Numbered from the stretch's first letter, positions 16,945 through 27,159 are shown. The stretch is 64,000 nt of DNA from an uncultured Collinsella sp. (GCA_902496275.1 CABVAC010000002.1:41895-105894); one strand, 5' to 3'. Made by a program: numbers and translations. The notes: generated by a model from the sequence alone, not told the origin.

Positions 16945-18069
16945 ATGGACATCAAGACGATTGGCGTTGAGGAATGGCTCAACGTTTGGGAGAAGAGCGC
17001 CACGTGGGACATCGCCCAGTCGACGATCTCGTCGCTCACCATGGGCGAGCTGCGCGCGCTCGATGAACAGGACGGCGCCACGTTCTACGAGCGCCTGGAC
17101 CGCGAGAAGATGAACTACGGCTGGATCGAGGGCTCGCCGGAGTTTAAGGCCGAGGTTGCCAAGCTGTATCGTCGGGAGGTCAATCCCGATCACATTCTGC
17201 AGACCAATGGCTGCACGGGCGCTAACCTCAACGCCATCATGGCTGTGGTCGAGCCCGGCGACCATGTTATCGCCGAGTGGCCCACCTACGCGCCGCTCTA
17301 CGAGATTCCGCGCACGCTGGGCGCCGAGGTCGAGTATTGGGAGCTTCGCGAGGAACTCGGCTGGAAGCCCGATATCGAGGAACTCAAGCGCTTGGTGCGT
17401 CCCAACACCAAGCTTATCTGCATAAACAACGCATCTAACCCCATCGGTACGGTGCTCGATGCCGATATGCTCGGCCAGATTGCCGAGATCGCCCGCTCGG
17501 TGGGCGCCTACGTGCTGTGCGACGAGGTATATCTGCCGCTCGAAAACACTGAGTCCTTTATGTCGATGGTCGACGTGTACGAGAGGGCCATTGTCACCAA
17601 CTCGTTGTCGAAGACCTATTCGACACCTGCGGCCCGCGTGGGCTGGGTCCTGGCCGACAAAGAGGTGTCCAACCGCATCCGTACCTATCGCGATTACACC
17701 ATGATCTGCGGCGGCGTGTTCAACGATGCTCTGGCGACCTATGTGCTTGAGCACAAGGATAAGATTCTCGAGCGCAATCGCAAGATCGTGTTTGGCAACC
17801 GCGATATCGCGCAGGCTTGGATCGATACGCAGCATCGCGTTTCCTGGACGGCCCCGCAGGGCGTGTCTACCTCGTTTATCCAGCTGGATATTCCCGAGGA
17901 CGACGAGGAGTTCTGCAAGCGCCTGCTGTCCGAGAGGGGAGTGCTGCTGGTACCCAGCAGCCGCTTTGAGCTTCCCTGTGGCGCACGCCTGGGCTACTGC
18001 GCGAGCGAGGACGTTCTGCGTGAGGGCCTGAGGCTTTTGGGCGAGGCGTTGGCGGAGTTTGATCGCTAG
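16945..18069 (+). CDS. PLP-dependent class I/II aminotransferase
   Basis: A fold-type I aminotransferase of 374 residues. The PLP lysine lies in NSLSKTYSTPAARVGW; NNASNPIGTVLD, the CDEVYLPL strand and a late RFELPCGARLGYC segment with the substrate-carboxylate arginine region are also present. It sits between the two arcA copies with terminators on both sides, which suggests a role in arginine, ornithine or citrulline metabolism. Related proteins act on varied amino acids, including arginine derivatives, so the substrate is open. ATG at 16945 has GTAAGGAG upstream; the longer frame from 16891 lacks a ribosome site. Confidence 0.85.
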   Translation: MDIKTIGVEEWLNVWEKSATWDIAQSTISSLTMGELRALDEQDGATFYERLDREKMNYGWIEGSPEFKAEVAKLYRREVNPDHILQTNGCTGANLNAIMAVVEPGDHVIAEWPTYAPLYEIPRTLGAEVEYWELREELGWKPDIEELKRLVRPNTKLICINNASNPIGTVLDADMLGQIAEIARSVGAYVLCDEVYLPLENTESFMSMVDVYERAIVTNSLSKTYSTPAARVGWVLADKEVSNRIRTYRDYTMICGGVFNDALATYVLEHKDKILERNRKIVFGNRDIAQAWIDTQHRVSWTAPQGVSTSFIQLDIPEDDEEFCKRLLSERGVLLVPSSRFELPCGARLGYCASEDVLREGLRLLGEALAEFDR

Positions 18070-18123
18070 GATTCCGATGGTCTTCGGGGGCCTTATCCAA
18101 ATTAGTCGAAGATAATCGAAAAT

Positions 18124-18159
18124 GGACCCGTTTCCCTAGGGGAAGCGGGTCCGTTTTTC
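18124..18159 (+). terminator. Intrinsic terminator after the aminotransferase
   Basis: A GGACCCG...CGGGTCC stem with TTTCC/GGAAG inner pairing (18124-18152) is followed by GTTTTT. Confidence 0.85.
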
Positions 18160-18283
18160 TATACCGAGAAGTCAAGTTGTTACAAATGGGGCCGTAAAGC
18201 GAGTCGGTATCCGCTGGGCCTTATACTGAGTTTCCGGTGAACGGTATCAAGCGTTTGGTAAACGGTAATTTATTTACCAGAAA
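18160..18283. other. Intergenic DNA upstream of arcA copy 2
   Basis: AT-rich non-coding DNA. Nothing is recognised apart from the ArgR-like sites that follow. Confidence 0.4.
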
Positions 18284-18356
18284 TGAATAGGACAAACTTT
18301 TTTCTGAATAAAAATGAAAATGGTTGAGACACGGTATGAACCGCTAATTCTATTCA
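18284..18356 (+). promoter_or_regulatory. Candidate ArgR operator array upstream of arcA copy 2
   Basis: TGAAT at 18284 and 18305 are 21 bp apart. The second, TGAATAAAAATGAAA, matches about 14 of 18 positions of the Bacillus AhrC consensus. Further half-sites follow at 18325 (TGAG), 18337 (TGAA) and 18352 (ATTCA). The core TGAATAARAATGA is shared with the array before copy 1 although the surrounding DNA is otherwise unrelated. Confidence 0.6.
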
Positions 18357-18515
18357 TAGCTTTATTGGAAATATGCAATTTAAGGATGGTTTAGCAAAGT
18401 TTAGTTCCATTTGATTTTAGGATTAAAACGCGTTTAAGCACGTAAATACGCTTTATTAAGATGAAGTGTGCCATGCGTGAAGTATATGTGTATGCCGTTC
18501 ACCTCCTATAAAAAA

Positions 18516-18642
18516 CCGTTCGGGGGCAAGGTGGAAGTATGAGCTGATTTTGGATATAAATATGTCGTCAGCAATAACGCCTCACACGGAGGGGCGCTAA
18601 CGAATCGGCCCTGACAAGGGCCCGAAAGAAAGGTAGGAGGCC
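18516..18642 (+). promoter_or_regulatory. Conserved 127-bp leader of arcA copy 2
   Basis: Same architecture and same length to the start codon as at copy 1: CCGTTCGGGGGC, then TTTTGGATATAA, then CGGAGGGGCGCT, then GAAAGAAAGGTAGGAGG. Sequence between blocks differs, with several substitutions. Confidence 0.6.
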
Positions 18643-19884
18643 ATGACGAAAGGTCTGCACGTGCCTTCCGAGATCGGCAAGCTCAGGAAGGTCTGCCTGC
18701 ACCGTCCCGGCGACGAGCTCCTCAACCTGCCGCCCGACGAGCTCGAGCGACTCCTGTTCGACGACGTCCCGTTCCTGGAGGTCGCGCAGCAGGAGCACGA
18801 CACCTTCGCCCAGATCCTGAGGGACCAGGGCGTGGAGGTCCTCTATCTCGAGAACCTCGTCGCCGAGGTGTTCGACCAGGTCCCCGGCGCCCGCGCCGAG
18901 TTCACCGACCAGTACATCGCCGAGGCCGGCATCCGCGGCCAGCACATGCCGCAGATCGTCCGCGAGAAGCTGGACTCCATCGAGGACAACCTCGAGTTCG
19001 TCAAGAAGACCATGGCCGGCATGACCAAGTCCGAGATCGACATGCCCCTCACGGCGTCCACGACCCTCGACTCCCTGGTCAACTCCGAGTCCGAGTCCGA
19101 CCTGATCATCGACCCGATGCCCAACCTCTACTTCACCCGCGACCCGTTCGCGGTCATCGGCGAGGGCGTCAACCTCAACCGCATGTACTCGGTCACCCGC
19201 AACCGCGAGACCCTGTACGGCAAGTACATCTTCAAGTACCACCCCGACTACAAGGACGTCTCGCTGTACTTCCGCCGCGACTGCCAGTTCCACACCGAGG
19301 GCGGCGACGTGCTGAACATCAACGAGAAGACCCTCGCCGTCGGCATCTCCCAGCGCACCCAGGCCGCCGCGATCGACGTCATGGCCCAGAACATCTTCTG
19401 GAACTCCGACTCCAAGGTCGAGCGCATCCTGGCCTTCGACATCCCGGTCTCGCGCGCCTTCATGCACCTCGACACGGTCTTCACCCAGATCGACGTCGAT
19501 AAGTTCACGATCCACCCCGCCATCATGGGCACCCTGCGCGTCTACGAGCTGACCGCCGGCAAGAACCCGGGCGACGTGAACATCCGCCTGATCGAGGACA
19601 CCCTCGAGCACGTCCTGGAGGACGCCACCGGCGTCGACCAGGTCAAGCTGATCCCCTGCGGCGGCGGCGACCCGATCGCGGCCTCCCGCGAGCAGTGGAA
19701 CGACGGCTCCAACACCCTGTGCGTCGAGCCCGGCAAGATCTGCGTCTACGCCCGCAACACCGTCACCAACGACGTGCTGTACAAGGAGGGCCTGGACCTT
19801 CTCGTCGTGCCCTCCGCCGAGCTCTCCCGCGGCCGCGGCGGCCCGCGCTGCATGAGCATGCCCTTCTGGCGCGAGGACCTCTAA
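18643..19884 (+). CDS. arcA: Arginine deiminase, copy 2
   Basis: Identical in protein to copy 1 (413 residues, catalytic Cys403). By eye the nucleotide sequence is identical from the ribosome site to the stop codon, and divergence begins immediately outside. Unlike copy 1 it has no strong terminator before the next gene: the 105-bp gap to argF has two stems (19897-19925 and 19930-19944) without T-runs, so arcA and argF are probably co-transcribed. The sharp identity boundary suggests recent gene conversion. Confidence 0.98.
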   Translation: MTKGLHVPSEIGKLRKVCLHRPGDELLNLPPDELERLLFDDVPFLEVAQQEHDTFAQILRDQGVEVLYLENLVAEVFDQVPGARAEFTDQYIAEAGIRGQHMPQIVREKLDSIEDNLEFVKKTMAGMTKSEIDMPLTASTTLDSLVNSESESDLIIDPMPNLYFTRDPFAVIGEGVNLNRMYSVTRNRETLYGKYIFKYHPDYKDVSLYFRRDCQFHTEGGDVLNINEKTLAVGISQRTQAAAIDVMAQNIFWNSDSKVERILAFDIPVSRAFMHLDTVFTQIDVDKFTIHPAIMGTLRVYELTAGKNPGDVNIRLIEDTLEHVLEDATGVDQVKLIPCGGGDPIAASREQWNDGSNTLCVEPGKICVYARNTVTNDVLYKEGLDLLVVPSAELSRGRGGPRCMSMPFWREDL

Positions 19885-19896
19885 GTCTTTCCGTTT

Positions 19897-19944
19897 CCGG
19901 TGCGGTCCCCCTACAACCGCACCGGCTTCGCCCGTTAAACGGGC
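19897..19944 (+). other. Two mRNA hairpins between arcA copy 2 and argF
   Basis: CCGGTGCGGT pairs with ACCGCACCGG (19897-19925), and GCCCGTTAAACGGGC (19930-19944) is a second stem. Neither has a T-run, which fits a processing or stabilising role within one transcript better than termination. Confidence 0.5.
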
Positions 19945-19989
19945 AACACTAATACTTACGTAATTCATTTCTTCGAAAGGAATCAAACC

Positions 19990-20985
19990 ATGGGTGTTAA
20001 CCTCTCCGGCCGTAGCTTCCTCAAGCTTCTCGACCTCACCACCGAGGAGATCGAGTACCTGCTCAAGCTCTCCAAGAACTTCAAGGATATGAAGCGCGCT
20101 GGCGTTCCGCACCGCTATCTCGAGGGCAAGAATATCGTTCTGCTCTTCCAGAAGACCTCCACTCGTACCCGTTGCGCCTTCGAGGTCGGCGGCATGGATC
20201 TGGGCATGGGCGTCACCTACCTCGATCCGGGTTCGTCGCAGATGGGCAAGAAGGAGTCCATCGAGGACACCGCCCGTGTTCTCGGCCGCATGTATGACGG
20301 CATCGAGTTCCGTGGCTTTGCCCAGGACGACGTCGAGGAGCTCGCTGCTAAGTCCGGCGTGCCCGTGTGGAACGGCCTGACCACCGAGTGGCATCCCACC
20401 CAGATGCTCGCCGACATCCTGACCGTTCAGGAGAACTTCAACTACGACATCAAGGGCAAGACCCTCGTCTTCATGGGCGACTGCAAGAACAACGTCGCTC
20501 GCTCCCTCATGGTTGTCTGCTCCAAGCTCGGCATGAACTTCGTGGCCTGCGGCCCCGAGGAGTGCATGCCCGCCGACGACGTCATCGAGGCCTGCAAGCC
20601 CATCGCCGAGGCCAACGGCTGCACCATCAAGCTGACCACCGACGTCAAGGACGGCGTCACCGGTGCCGACGTTATCTACACCGACGTGTGGGTCTCCATG
20701 GGCGAGCCCGACGAGGTCTGGGCCGAGCGCATCGCTCAGCTCACCCCGTATCGTGTTACCTCCGAGGTCATGGCTATGGCCAACCCGGGCGCCATCTTCC
20801 TGCACTGCCTGCCCAGCTTCCACGACACCAACACCACCATTGGGGCCGAGAAGTGCGAGCAGTTCGGCATCACCGAGCAGGAGGTCACCGACGAGGTCTT
20901 CGAGAGCCCCGCTTCCAAGGTCTTCGATGAGGCCGAGAACCGCATGCACACCATCAAGGCTGTCATGTACGCCACGCTCAAGTAA
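19990..20985 (+). CDS. argF: Ornithine carbamoyltransferase (probably catabolic, arcB-type)
   Basis: Converts citrulline and phosphate to ornithine and carbamoyl phosphate in the deiminase direction, or the reverse in biosynthesis. It has 331 residues. Carbamoyl-phosphate motif STRTRCAFE, then [11 protein letters not shown], the ornithine loop region and HCLPSFHD with the catalytic cysteine are all present. Position between arcA and a putative exchanger indicates the catabolic role. No carbamate kinase gene follows, which is unusual for an arc operon. The start ATG has GAAAGGAA upstream, and a strong terminator follows the stop. Confidence 0.97.
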   Translation: MGVNLSGRSFLKLLDLTTEEIEYLLKLSKNFKDMKRAGVPHRYLEGKNIVLLFQKTSTRTRCAFEVGGMDLGMGVTYLDPGSSQMGKKESIEDTARVLGRMYDGIEFRGFAQDDVEELAAKSGVPVWNGLTTEWHPTQMLADILTVQENFNYDIKGKTLVFMGDCKNNVARSLMVVCSKLGMNFVACGPEECMPADDVIEACKPIAEANGCTIKLTTDVKDGVTGADVIYTDVWVSMGEPDEVWAERIAQLTPYRVTSEVMAMANPGAIFLHCLPSFHDTNTTIGAEKCEQFGITEQEVTDEVFESPASKVFDEAENRMHTIKAVMYATLK

Positions 20986-21000
20986 GAGCATCTAGCATCT

Positions 21001-21037
21001 CGCTCGGGGTGTATTGCTGCTCACCCCGAGCGGTTTT
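21001..21037 (+). terminator. Intrinsic terminator after argF
   Basis: An 11-bp perfect stem, CGCTCGGGGTG with CACCCCGAGCG, is followed by GTTTTG. Confidence 0.85.
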
Positions 21038-21132
21038 GTCTGGTAAATATCTCGCGTCGGGCGGTGGGCACGGCACGGAAGATCCGCTTCGCGCGAGACA
21101 GTTAAATGATTTATGAAGGGGGGATGAGAACC

Positions 21133-22611
21133 ATGACTGAGACCGCTAAGAAAAAGCGCGGTATGCCTTCATCGTTCACCATTCTTCTTGCTCTGCTGGC
21201 AATTGTTGCAGTAATTACCGTTATCGTCTCCGGCACGTCCGGCGGCGCGGTTACCGCAGCCCGCCTGAGCGATTTCTGCACCGCCCCGATTAAGGGCTTC
21301 GCTGACGCTCTGCCCGTCTGCCTCTTCGTTATGATTCTGGGCGGCTTCCTTGGCATGATGACCGAGACCGGCGCTCTGGACAACGGCATTGCCGTCCTGG
21401 TGCAGAAGCTTAAGGGCAACGAGATCATGCTCGTTCCCGTGCTGATGCTCATCTTCTCCCTCGGTGGTACCACCTATGGTATGTGCGAGGAGACCGTTCC
21501 CTTCTACGCCCTGCTCGCCGCTACCATGATGGCCGCTGGCTTCGACCCCATGGTCGGCGCCGCTACCGTCCTGCTCGGCGCTGGCTGCGGCTGCCTGGGC
21601 TCCACGGTTAACCCGTTCGCCGTCGGCGCTGCCGTCGACGCTCTGACCGGCGTTGGCATTGAGGTCAACCAGTCCATCATCATCGGCCTCGGTGCCGTCC
21701 TGTGGATTGTCACTACCGCTATGTCCATCGTCTTCGTGATGAACTATGCCAAGAAGGTCAAGGCTGACAAGGGTTCCACCATCCTGTCGATGCAGGAGCT
21801 CAAGGACGCCGAAGAAGCTCACGGCAAGGCTGCTTCCGAGGTCCACAAGGAGGTCAAGCTCACCGGTCGTCAGAAGGGTGTTCTGATCGCCTTCGCCTTT
21901 ACCTTCGTCGTCATGATCGTCGGCTTCATCCCGCTGGCCGACCTCAACGAGGGCGTCGCCAACTTCTTCGACGCTGGCGCTGTCTACGACGCCGACGGTA
22001 ACGCCGTCGTCCAGGGCTGGTCTGCCCTGATCACCGGCCTGCCCATTGGCCAGTGGTACTTCGACGAGGCTTCCACCTGGTTCTTCCTCATGGCCGTCCT
22101 GATCGGTATCATCGGTGGCCTGTCCGAGAAGCAGATCGTTAACACCTTCATCACCGGCGCTGCCGACATGATGTCCGTTGTTCTCGTCATCGCCCTCGCC
22201 CGTGGCATCTCCGTCCTCATGGCTAACACCGGCCTCGACGTCTTCGTCCTCGACGCTGCCGCCAATGCCCTGGCTGGCCTGTCCGGCGTGATCTTCGCTC
22301 CCATGAGCTTCCTGGTCTACTTCGGCCTGTCCTTCCTGATCCCCTCGACCTCCGGTATGGCCACCGTCTCCATGCCCATCATGGGACCGTTGGCTGTTAA
22401 GCTCGGCTTCTCGCCTGAGGTCATGGTTATGATCTTCTCCGCCGCCATCGGTGTCGTGAACCTGTTCACCCCGACCTCCGGCGCCATCATGGGCGGTCTC
22501 GCCCTGGCCAAGATCGAGTGGACGACCTGGCTCAAGTTTGCCCTTAAGCTCATCGTCGCGCTCTCCGTCGTCTGCGCCATCATCCTGACCGTCGCCTGCG
22601 TTTTGATCTAA
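21133..22611 (+). CDS. YfcC/DcuC-family carrier, probable arginine/ornithine exchanger
   Basis: A polytopic membrane protein of 492 residues in the YfcC branch of the DcuC-like (C4-dicarboxylate anaerobic carrier) family. About a dozen hydrophobic segments are visible, starting with FTILLALLAIVAVITVI and ending with LIVALSVVCAIILTVACVLI. Conserved glycine-rich stretches include GGTTYGMCEETVPFYA, GAGCGCLGSTVNPFA and a late SFLIPSTSGMATVSMPI segment. Because it follows arcA-argF, import of arginine against ornithine is likely, but this is inferred from context. ATG at 21133 lies 8-9 bases after a GGGGGG ribosome site; the upstream ATGs at 21106 and 21124 have poorer spacing. Confidence 0.85.
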   Translation: MTETAKKKRGMPSSFTILLALLAIVAVITVIVSGTSGGAVTAARLSDFCTAPIKGFADALPVCLFVMILGGFLGMMTETGALDNGIAVLVQKLKGNEIMLVPVLMLIFSLGGTTYGMCEETVPFYALLAATMMAAGFDPMVGAATVLLGAGCGCLGSTVNPFAVGAAVDALTGVGIEVNQSIIIGLGAVLWIVTTAMSIVFVMNYAKKVKADKGSTILSMQELKDAEEAHGKAASEVHKEVKLTGRQKGVLIAFAFTFVVMIVGFIPLADLNEGVANFFDAGAVYDADGNAVVQGWSALITGLPIGQWYFDEASTWFFLMAVLIGIIGGLSEKQIVNTFITGAADMMSVVLVIALARGISVLMANTGLDVFVLDAAANALAGLSGVIFAPMSFLVYFGLSFLIPSTSGMATVSMPIMGPLAVKLGFSPEVMVMIFSAAIGVVNLFTPTSGAIMGGLALAKIEWTTWLKFALKLIVALSVVCAIILTVACVLI

Positions 22612-22713
22612 GTACCCAACGGGTACCCCACGGAAACCTTGACGATCCTGTAGAGGATCACCTGGTCATCGTCTGTCCGGCGGGGTAAACCCACCGGTAG
22701 ACTCCTACCTTTA

Positions 22714-22752
22714 GCCCCCTTCCGTTCCGTGCGCGGGAGGGGGCGACTTTTT
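22714..22752 (+). terminator. Intrinsic terminator after the YfcC-type carrier
   Basis: GCCCCCT (22714) pairs with AGGGGGC (22738) with a GC-rich loop, followed by GACTTTTT. Confidence 0.85.
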
Positions 22753-22780
22753 GTTCCGCGGTTTTACCAAACCGCGGAAC
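22753..22780. repeat. 12-bp perfect hairpin
   Basis: GTTCCGCGGTTT at 22753 and AAACCGCGGAAC at 22769 enclose TACC. No T-run follows. It directly abuts the terminator and precedes a longer palindrome. Confidence 0.7.
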
Positions 22781-22793
22781 CGGTCGACGCTAC

Positions 22794-22893
22794 GCGCCGT
22801 CCAGAACGACAATTTGTCATTCAAAAGGCAAGGCATGACCAAAAGGTCTATGCCTCGCCTTTTTCATGCCAACTTGTACGTTCTGGACGGCGC
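22794..22893. repeat. 100-bp imperfect nested palindrome
   Basis: Perfect 15-bp arms at 22794-22808 and 22879-22893 continue inward imperfectly to an inner stem AAAAGGC/GCCTTTT and GGCAT/ATGCC around GACC-AAAA-GGTC. It has the same nested architecture as other intergenic palindromes in this window. Confidence 0.8.
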
Positions 22894-22926
22894 TCGCTGT
22901 CCGTCCTCTGCCTGCGGCGCTTTCCA

Positions 22927-23092
22927 TTGTTGGTGCAGAGGGCGCTTTGCCTACTCTGGTGGGCTTTCGCTGGCTTATGCTCAACCTACGACGTTCCCCT
23001 TGTTGGTGCAGGGGGTAGCTTGCTCGCTCTGGTGCCCGTTCGCTGGCTTTGGCTTTGCCTGTGACGTTTTCATTGTTGGTGCTGAGTGCCTT
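22927..23092. repeat. 73-bp imperfect tandem repeat, two full copies plus a partial
   Basis: TTGTTGGTGC starts at 22927, 23000 and 23073. The two full units align without gaps at roughly 70 per cent identity by eye. The period is not a multiple of three and open frames here have no ribosome site, so this is not a coding repeat. The rest of 22612-23240 has no gene. Confidence 0.75.
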
Positions 23093-23240
23093 GTTTCCCG
23101 TCCCAAATGATCTACCCCGGGTCCCCGGTGGTTGCGGTGGGCGTGTTTGGTTGGTGCCTGTTGATGGTCTGGGTATCGGGGAGGGCGGGCTCCGTTATAA
23201 TCGCCTAGAACATTAAATGGAAACGGGACGGGAGCCATAT

Positions 23241-24722
23241 ATGCGCCAGGGTTTCGACAACGCGAAGTATATCGAGCTGCAGGCTGCTCACATTAAGGAG
23301 CGCATCTCGCAGTTTGGTGGCAAGCTCTATTTGGAGTTTGGCGGTAAGCTGTTCGATGACTATCATGCGAGCCGCGTGCTGCCGGGTTTTGAACCGGACA
23401 GCAAGTTCCGCATGCTCAAGAGCATCGCCGACGATGTCGAGGTTATCATCGCGATCAACGCGAACCACATCGAGAAAAACAAGGCTCGTGGTGACCTCGG
23501 TATTACCTATGACGAGGATGTGCTGCGCCTGGTTGACCTGTTCCGCGGCAACGGCTTTGCCGTCGCGGCTGTGGTCATCACCCAGTACGCCGGCCAACCC
23601 GCTGCCGATGTATTCCGCAACCGCCTGAACGCGCTCGGTATTCCCGCCAAGCTGCACTATCCCATCGAGGGGTATCCGCACGATGTCGATCTGATCGTGT
23701 CCGACGATGGCTACGGCAAGAACGAGTTTGTCGAGACCACGCGTCCGCTCGTTGTCGTGACGGCACCCGGCCCCGGCTCGGGCAAGCTCGCCACTTGCCT
23801 CTCGCAGCTGTATCACGAGCATAAGCACGGTACCGCCGCCGGCTATGCCAAGTTCGAGACCTTCCCTGTCTGGAATCTTCCTCTGACGCATCCGGTCAAT
23901 ATTGCCTACGAGGCCGCCACGGCTGACCTCGACGACGCCAATATCATCGATTCGTTCCACCTTGAGGCCTACAACAAGACCACGGTCAACTACAACCGCG
24001 ACGTCGAGGCCTTCCCGGTGGTCCGTGCTCTGATGGAAAAGATCCTGGGCAAGAGCCCCTACCAGAGCCCTACGGACATGGGCGTCAATATGGTCGGCTT
24101 TGCCATCACCGATGACGATGCCTGCCGCGACGCTTCCAAGATGGAGATCGTCCGCCGCTACTTTACCGCGGTCGAAAATGTGCGCCGTACCGGCGTGGGC
24201 GATGAGCAAGTCGACCGTCTCAAGATTATTATGAAGAAAGCCGGCATCGATAAGAACTACTCACCGGCGCGCTCGGCGGCCCTCACCAGGGAGCAGCTGA
24301 CGGGTGGTCCCGTGGGTGCCATGGTCATGCCCGATGGCTCCGTGGTGACCGGTAAGACCTCCACGCGCCTGGGCGCCGCAAGTTCGCTCATTATGAACGC
24401 CCTCAAGCATGTCTCGGGCGTCGACCTTGAGCTCGAGGTCATTAGCGATGAGGCGATCGAGCCCATCAGCAAGCTCAAGACGCATTTCCTGGGCAGCAAA
24501 AACCCGCGCCTCCACACCGACGAGACGCTTATGGCGCTGTCGATCACCTCGGCCACGAGTGAGACGGCCGCTCGCGTCCTTTCGGGCCTGGAGCAGCTGC
24601 GCGGTTGCGATGCCTTCTTTAGCGTGATTATCTCGCCGACGGACGAGACGGTACTGCGCAAACTGGGTATCAACGTGTGCTGCGAGCCCAAGTTTGAGCG
24701 CCGCGGTTTCTTCCACCGCTAA
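23241..24722 (+). CDS. DUF1846 family protein
   Basis: A conserved 493-residue protein of the DUF1846 family, common in anaerobes and Gram-positive bacteria, with no established function that I can state. It begins GFDNAKYIELQAAHIKERI and then FGGKLYLEFGGKLFDDYHASRVLPGF, both family hallmarks. A later VVVTAPGPGSGKLATCLSQL segment looks like a nucleotide-binding loop. ATG at 23241 follows GACGGGAG and coincides with the conserved start; an in-frame ATG 24 bp upstream has no ribosome site. It is a single-gene unit with its own terminator. Confidence 0.92.
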   Translation: MRQGFDNAKYIELQAAHIKERISQFGGKLYLEFGGKLFDDYHASRVLPGFEPDSKFRMLKSIADDVEVIIAINANHIEKNKARGDLGITYDEDVLRLVDLFRGNGFAVAAVVITQYAGQPAADVFRNRLNALGIPAKLHYPIEGYPHDVDLIVSDDGYGKNEFVETTRPLVVVTAPGPGSGKLATCLSQLYHEHKHGTAAGYAKFETFPVWNLPLTHPVNIAYEAATADLDDANIIDSFHLEAYNKTTVNYNRDVEAFPVVRALMEKILGKSPYQSPTDMGVNMVGFAITDDDACRDASKMEIVRRYFTAVENVRRTGVGDEQVDRLKIIMKKAGIDKNYSPARSAALTREQLTGGPVGAMVMPDGSVVTGKTSTRLGAASSLIMNALKHVSGVDLELEVISDEAIEPISKLKTHFLGSKNPRLHTDETLMALSITSATSETAARVLSGLEQLRGCDAFFSVIISPTDETVLRKLGINVCCEPKFERRGFFHR

Positions 24723-24756
24723 GTTTGAAGCACCGCGGTAATTGCATTGCATTTTG

Positions 24757-24789
24757 GCCGTATCGGGTTAGCGCCCGGTACGGCTTTTT
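24757..24789 (+). terminator. Intrinsic terminator after the DUF1846 gene
   Basis: GCCGTATCGGG pairs with CCCGGTACGGC with one mismatch, followed by TTTTT. Confidence 0.85.
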
Positions 24790-24978
24790 GATCAATAAAG
24801 CACCTATTTCGGCGAAAAATAGCCGTTTACCTGCCTAGAAACAATTTGAGCGGTATACAATAACCGTAACTGTTTCATCCTTAGCGGGATGCCGCATGAT
24901 GGATATTACCTGCCATCGTGAGGTGTGTCGGTCGCGCACGGCGCGTTAGATGCTCGTGCTCGGTTTGAGGAGGCTGCT

Positions 24979-25317
24979 ATGGCGGGCAAGGGTCGTGCGA
25001 GTGTCAACGATATGAAGCGTGTCGAGGTGCTGGTGTTGATGGAGATCGACCAGCAAACCGAAGACAATGGCGGGCCGTATGGTTTCTCGCGCAAAACGCT
25101 GGCCGAGCGCGTGGGGGTGTCTCCTTATCGTGCCCGCGCCGCAATCGATCGCTTGGATTCCGAAGGCATGATTGATGTCGTCTCGCGTTATAGCGACGAC
25201 GGCGGTCAGCTTGCAAATGGCATTTGCCTCACCGAACGTGGCGAGTGGTATCTTGAGGGCGTCCGTACCGGTATGCTCGTTCAAGAAATGCTTGAGGACG
25301 AGGTTGCTGATCGATAG
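24979..25317 (+). CDS. Small winged-helix DNA-binding protein
   Basis: A 112-residue protein with a MarR/GntR-like winged-helix core. The segment SRKTLAERVGVSPYRARAAI is a helix-turn-helix and is followed by the DRLDSEGMIDVVSR wing and a short C-terminal helix. No ligand domain is present. I do not recognise a specific family. ATG at 24979 has GAGGAGG seven bases upstream, so the longer frame from 24925 is not needed. TATACAAT at about 24855 could be its -10. It lies alone between terminators, upstream of pyrG in the same direction; regulation of pyrG is possible but unsupported. Confidence 0.75.
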   Translation: MAGKGRASVNDMKRVEVLVLMEIDQQTEDNGGPYGFSRKTLAERVGVSPYRARAAIDRLDSEGMIDVVSRYSDDGGQLANGICLTERGEWYLEGVRTGMLVQEMLEDEVADR

Positions 25318-25341
25318 CAGCATGTAACCCTTGCCATAGCG

Positions 25342-25374
25342 ACGCCGCCTGGGAAACCGGGCGGCGTTTTGTTT
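25342..25374 (+). terminator. Intrinsic terminator after the winged-helix gene
   Basis: ACGCCGCC...GGGCGGCGT stem (25342-25367), then TTTTGTTT. Confidence 0.85.
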
Positions 25375-25489
25375 CAAGATTGAGAAATGCAATCGCACGC
25401 GAGAAAAATTGCGAACGGTCCGCGGCGCGAGTATTACAATGAAGACCCGTAAGATGTGGATAAACAACTTCTACGGGAAGCGCAGGTAA

Positions 25490-27157
<1,668 letters not shown>

Positions 27158-27159
27158 GG

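Noticed and set aside
18568..20991. An 807-codon open frame on the minus strand opposite arcA copy 2 and argF
   Set aside because: It mirrors two certain genes; GC-rich third positions create long antisense frames. No ribosome site or family motif; the same shadow occurs opposite arcA copy 1.
22729..23110. Two overlapping open frames encoding Cys/Trp-rich repeats
   Set aside because: The 73-bp repeat shifts frame between copies, there is no ribosome site, and the region is palindromic.
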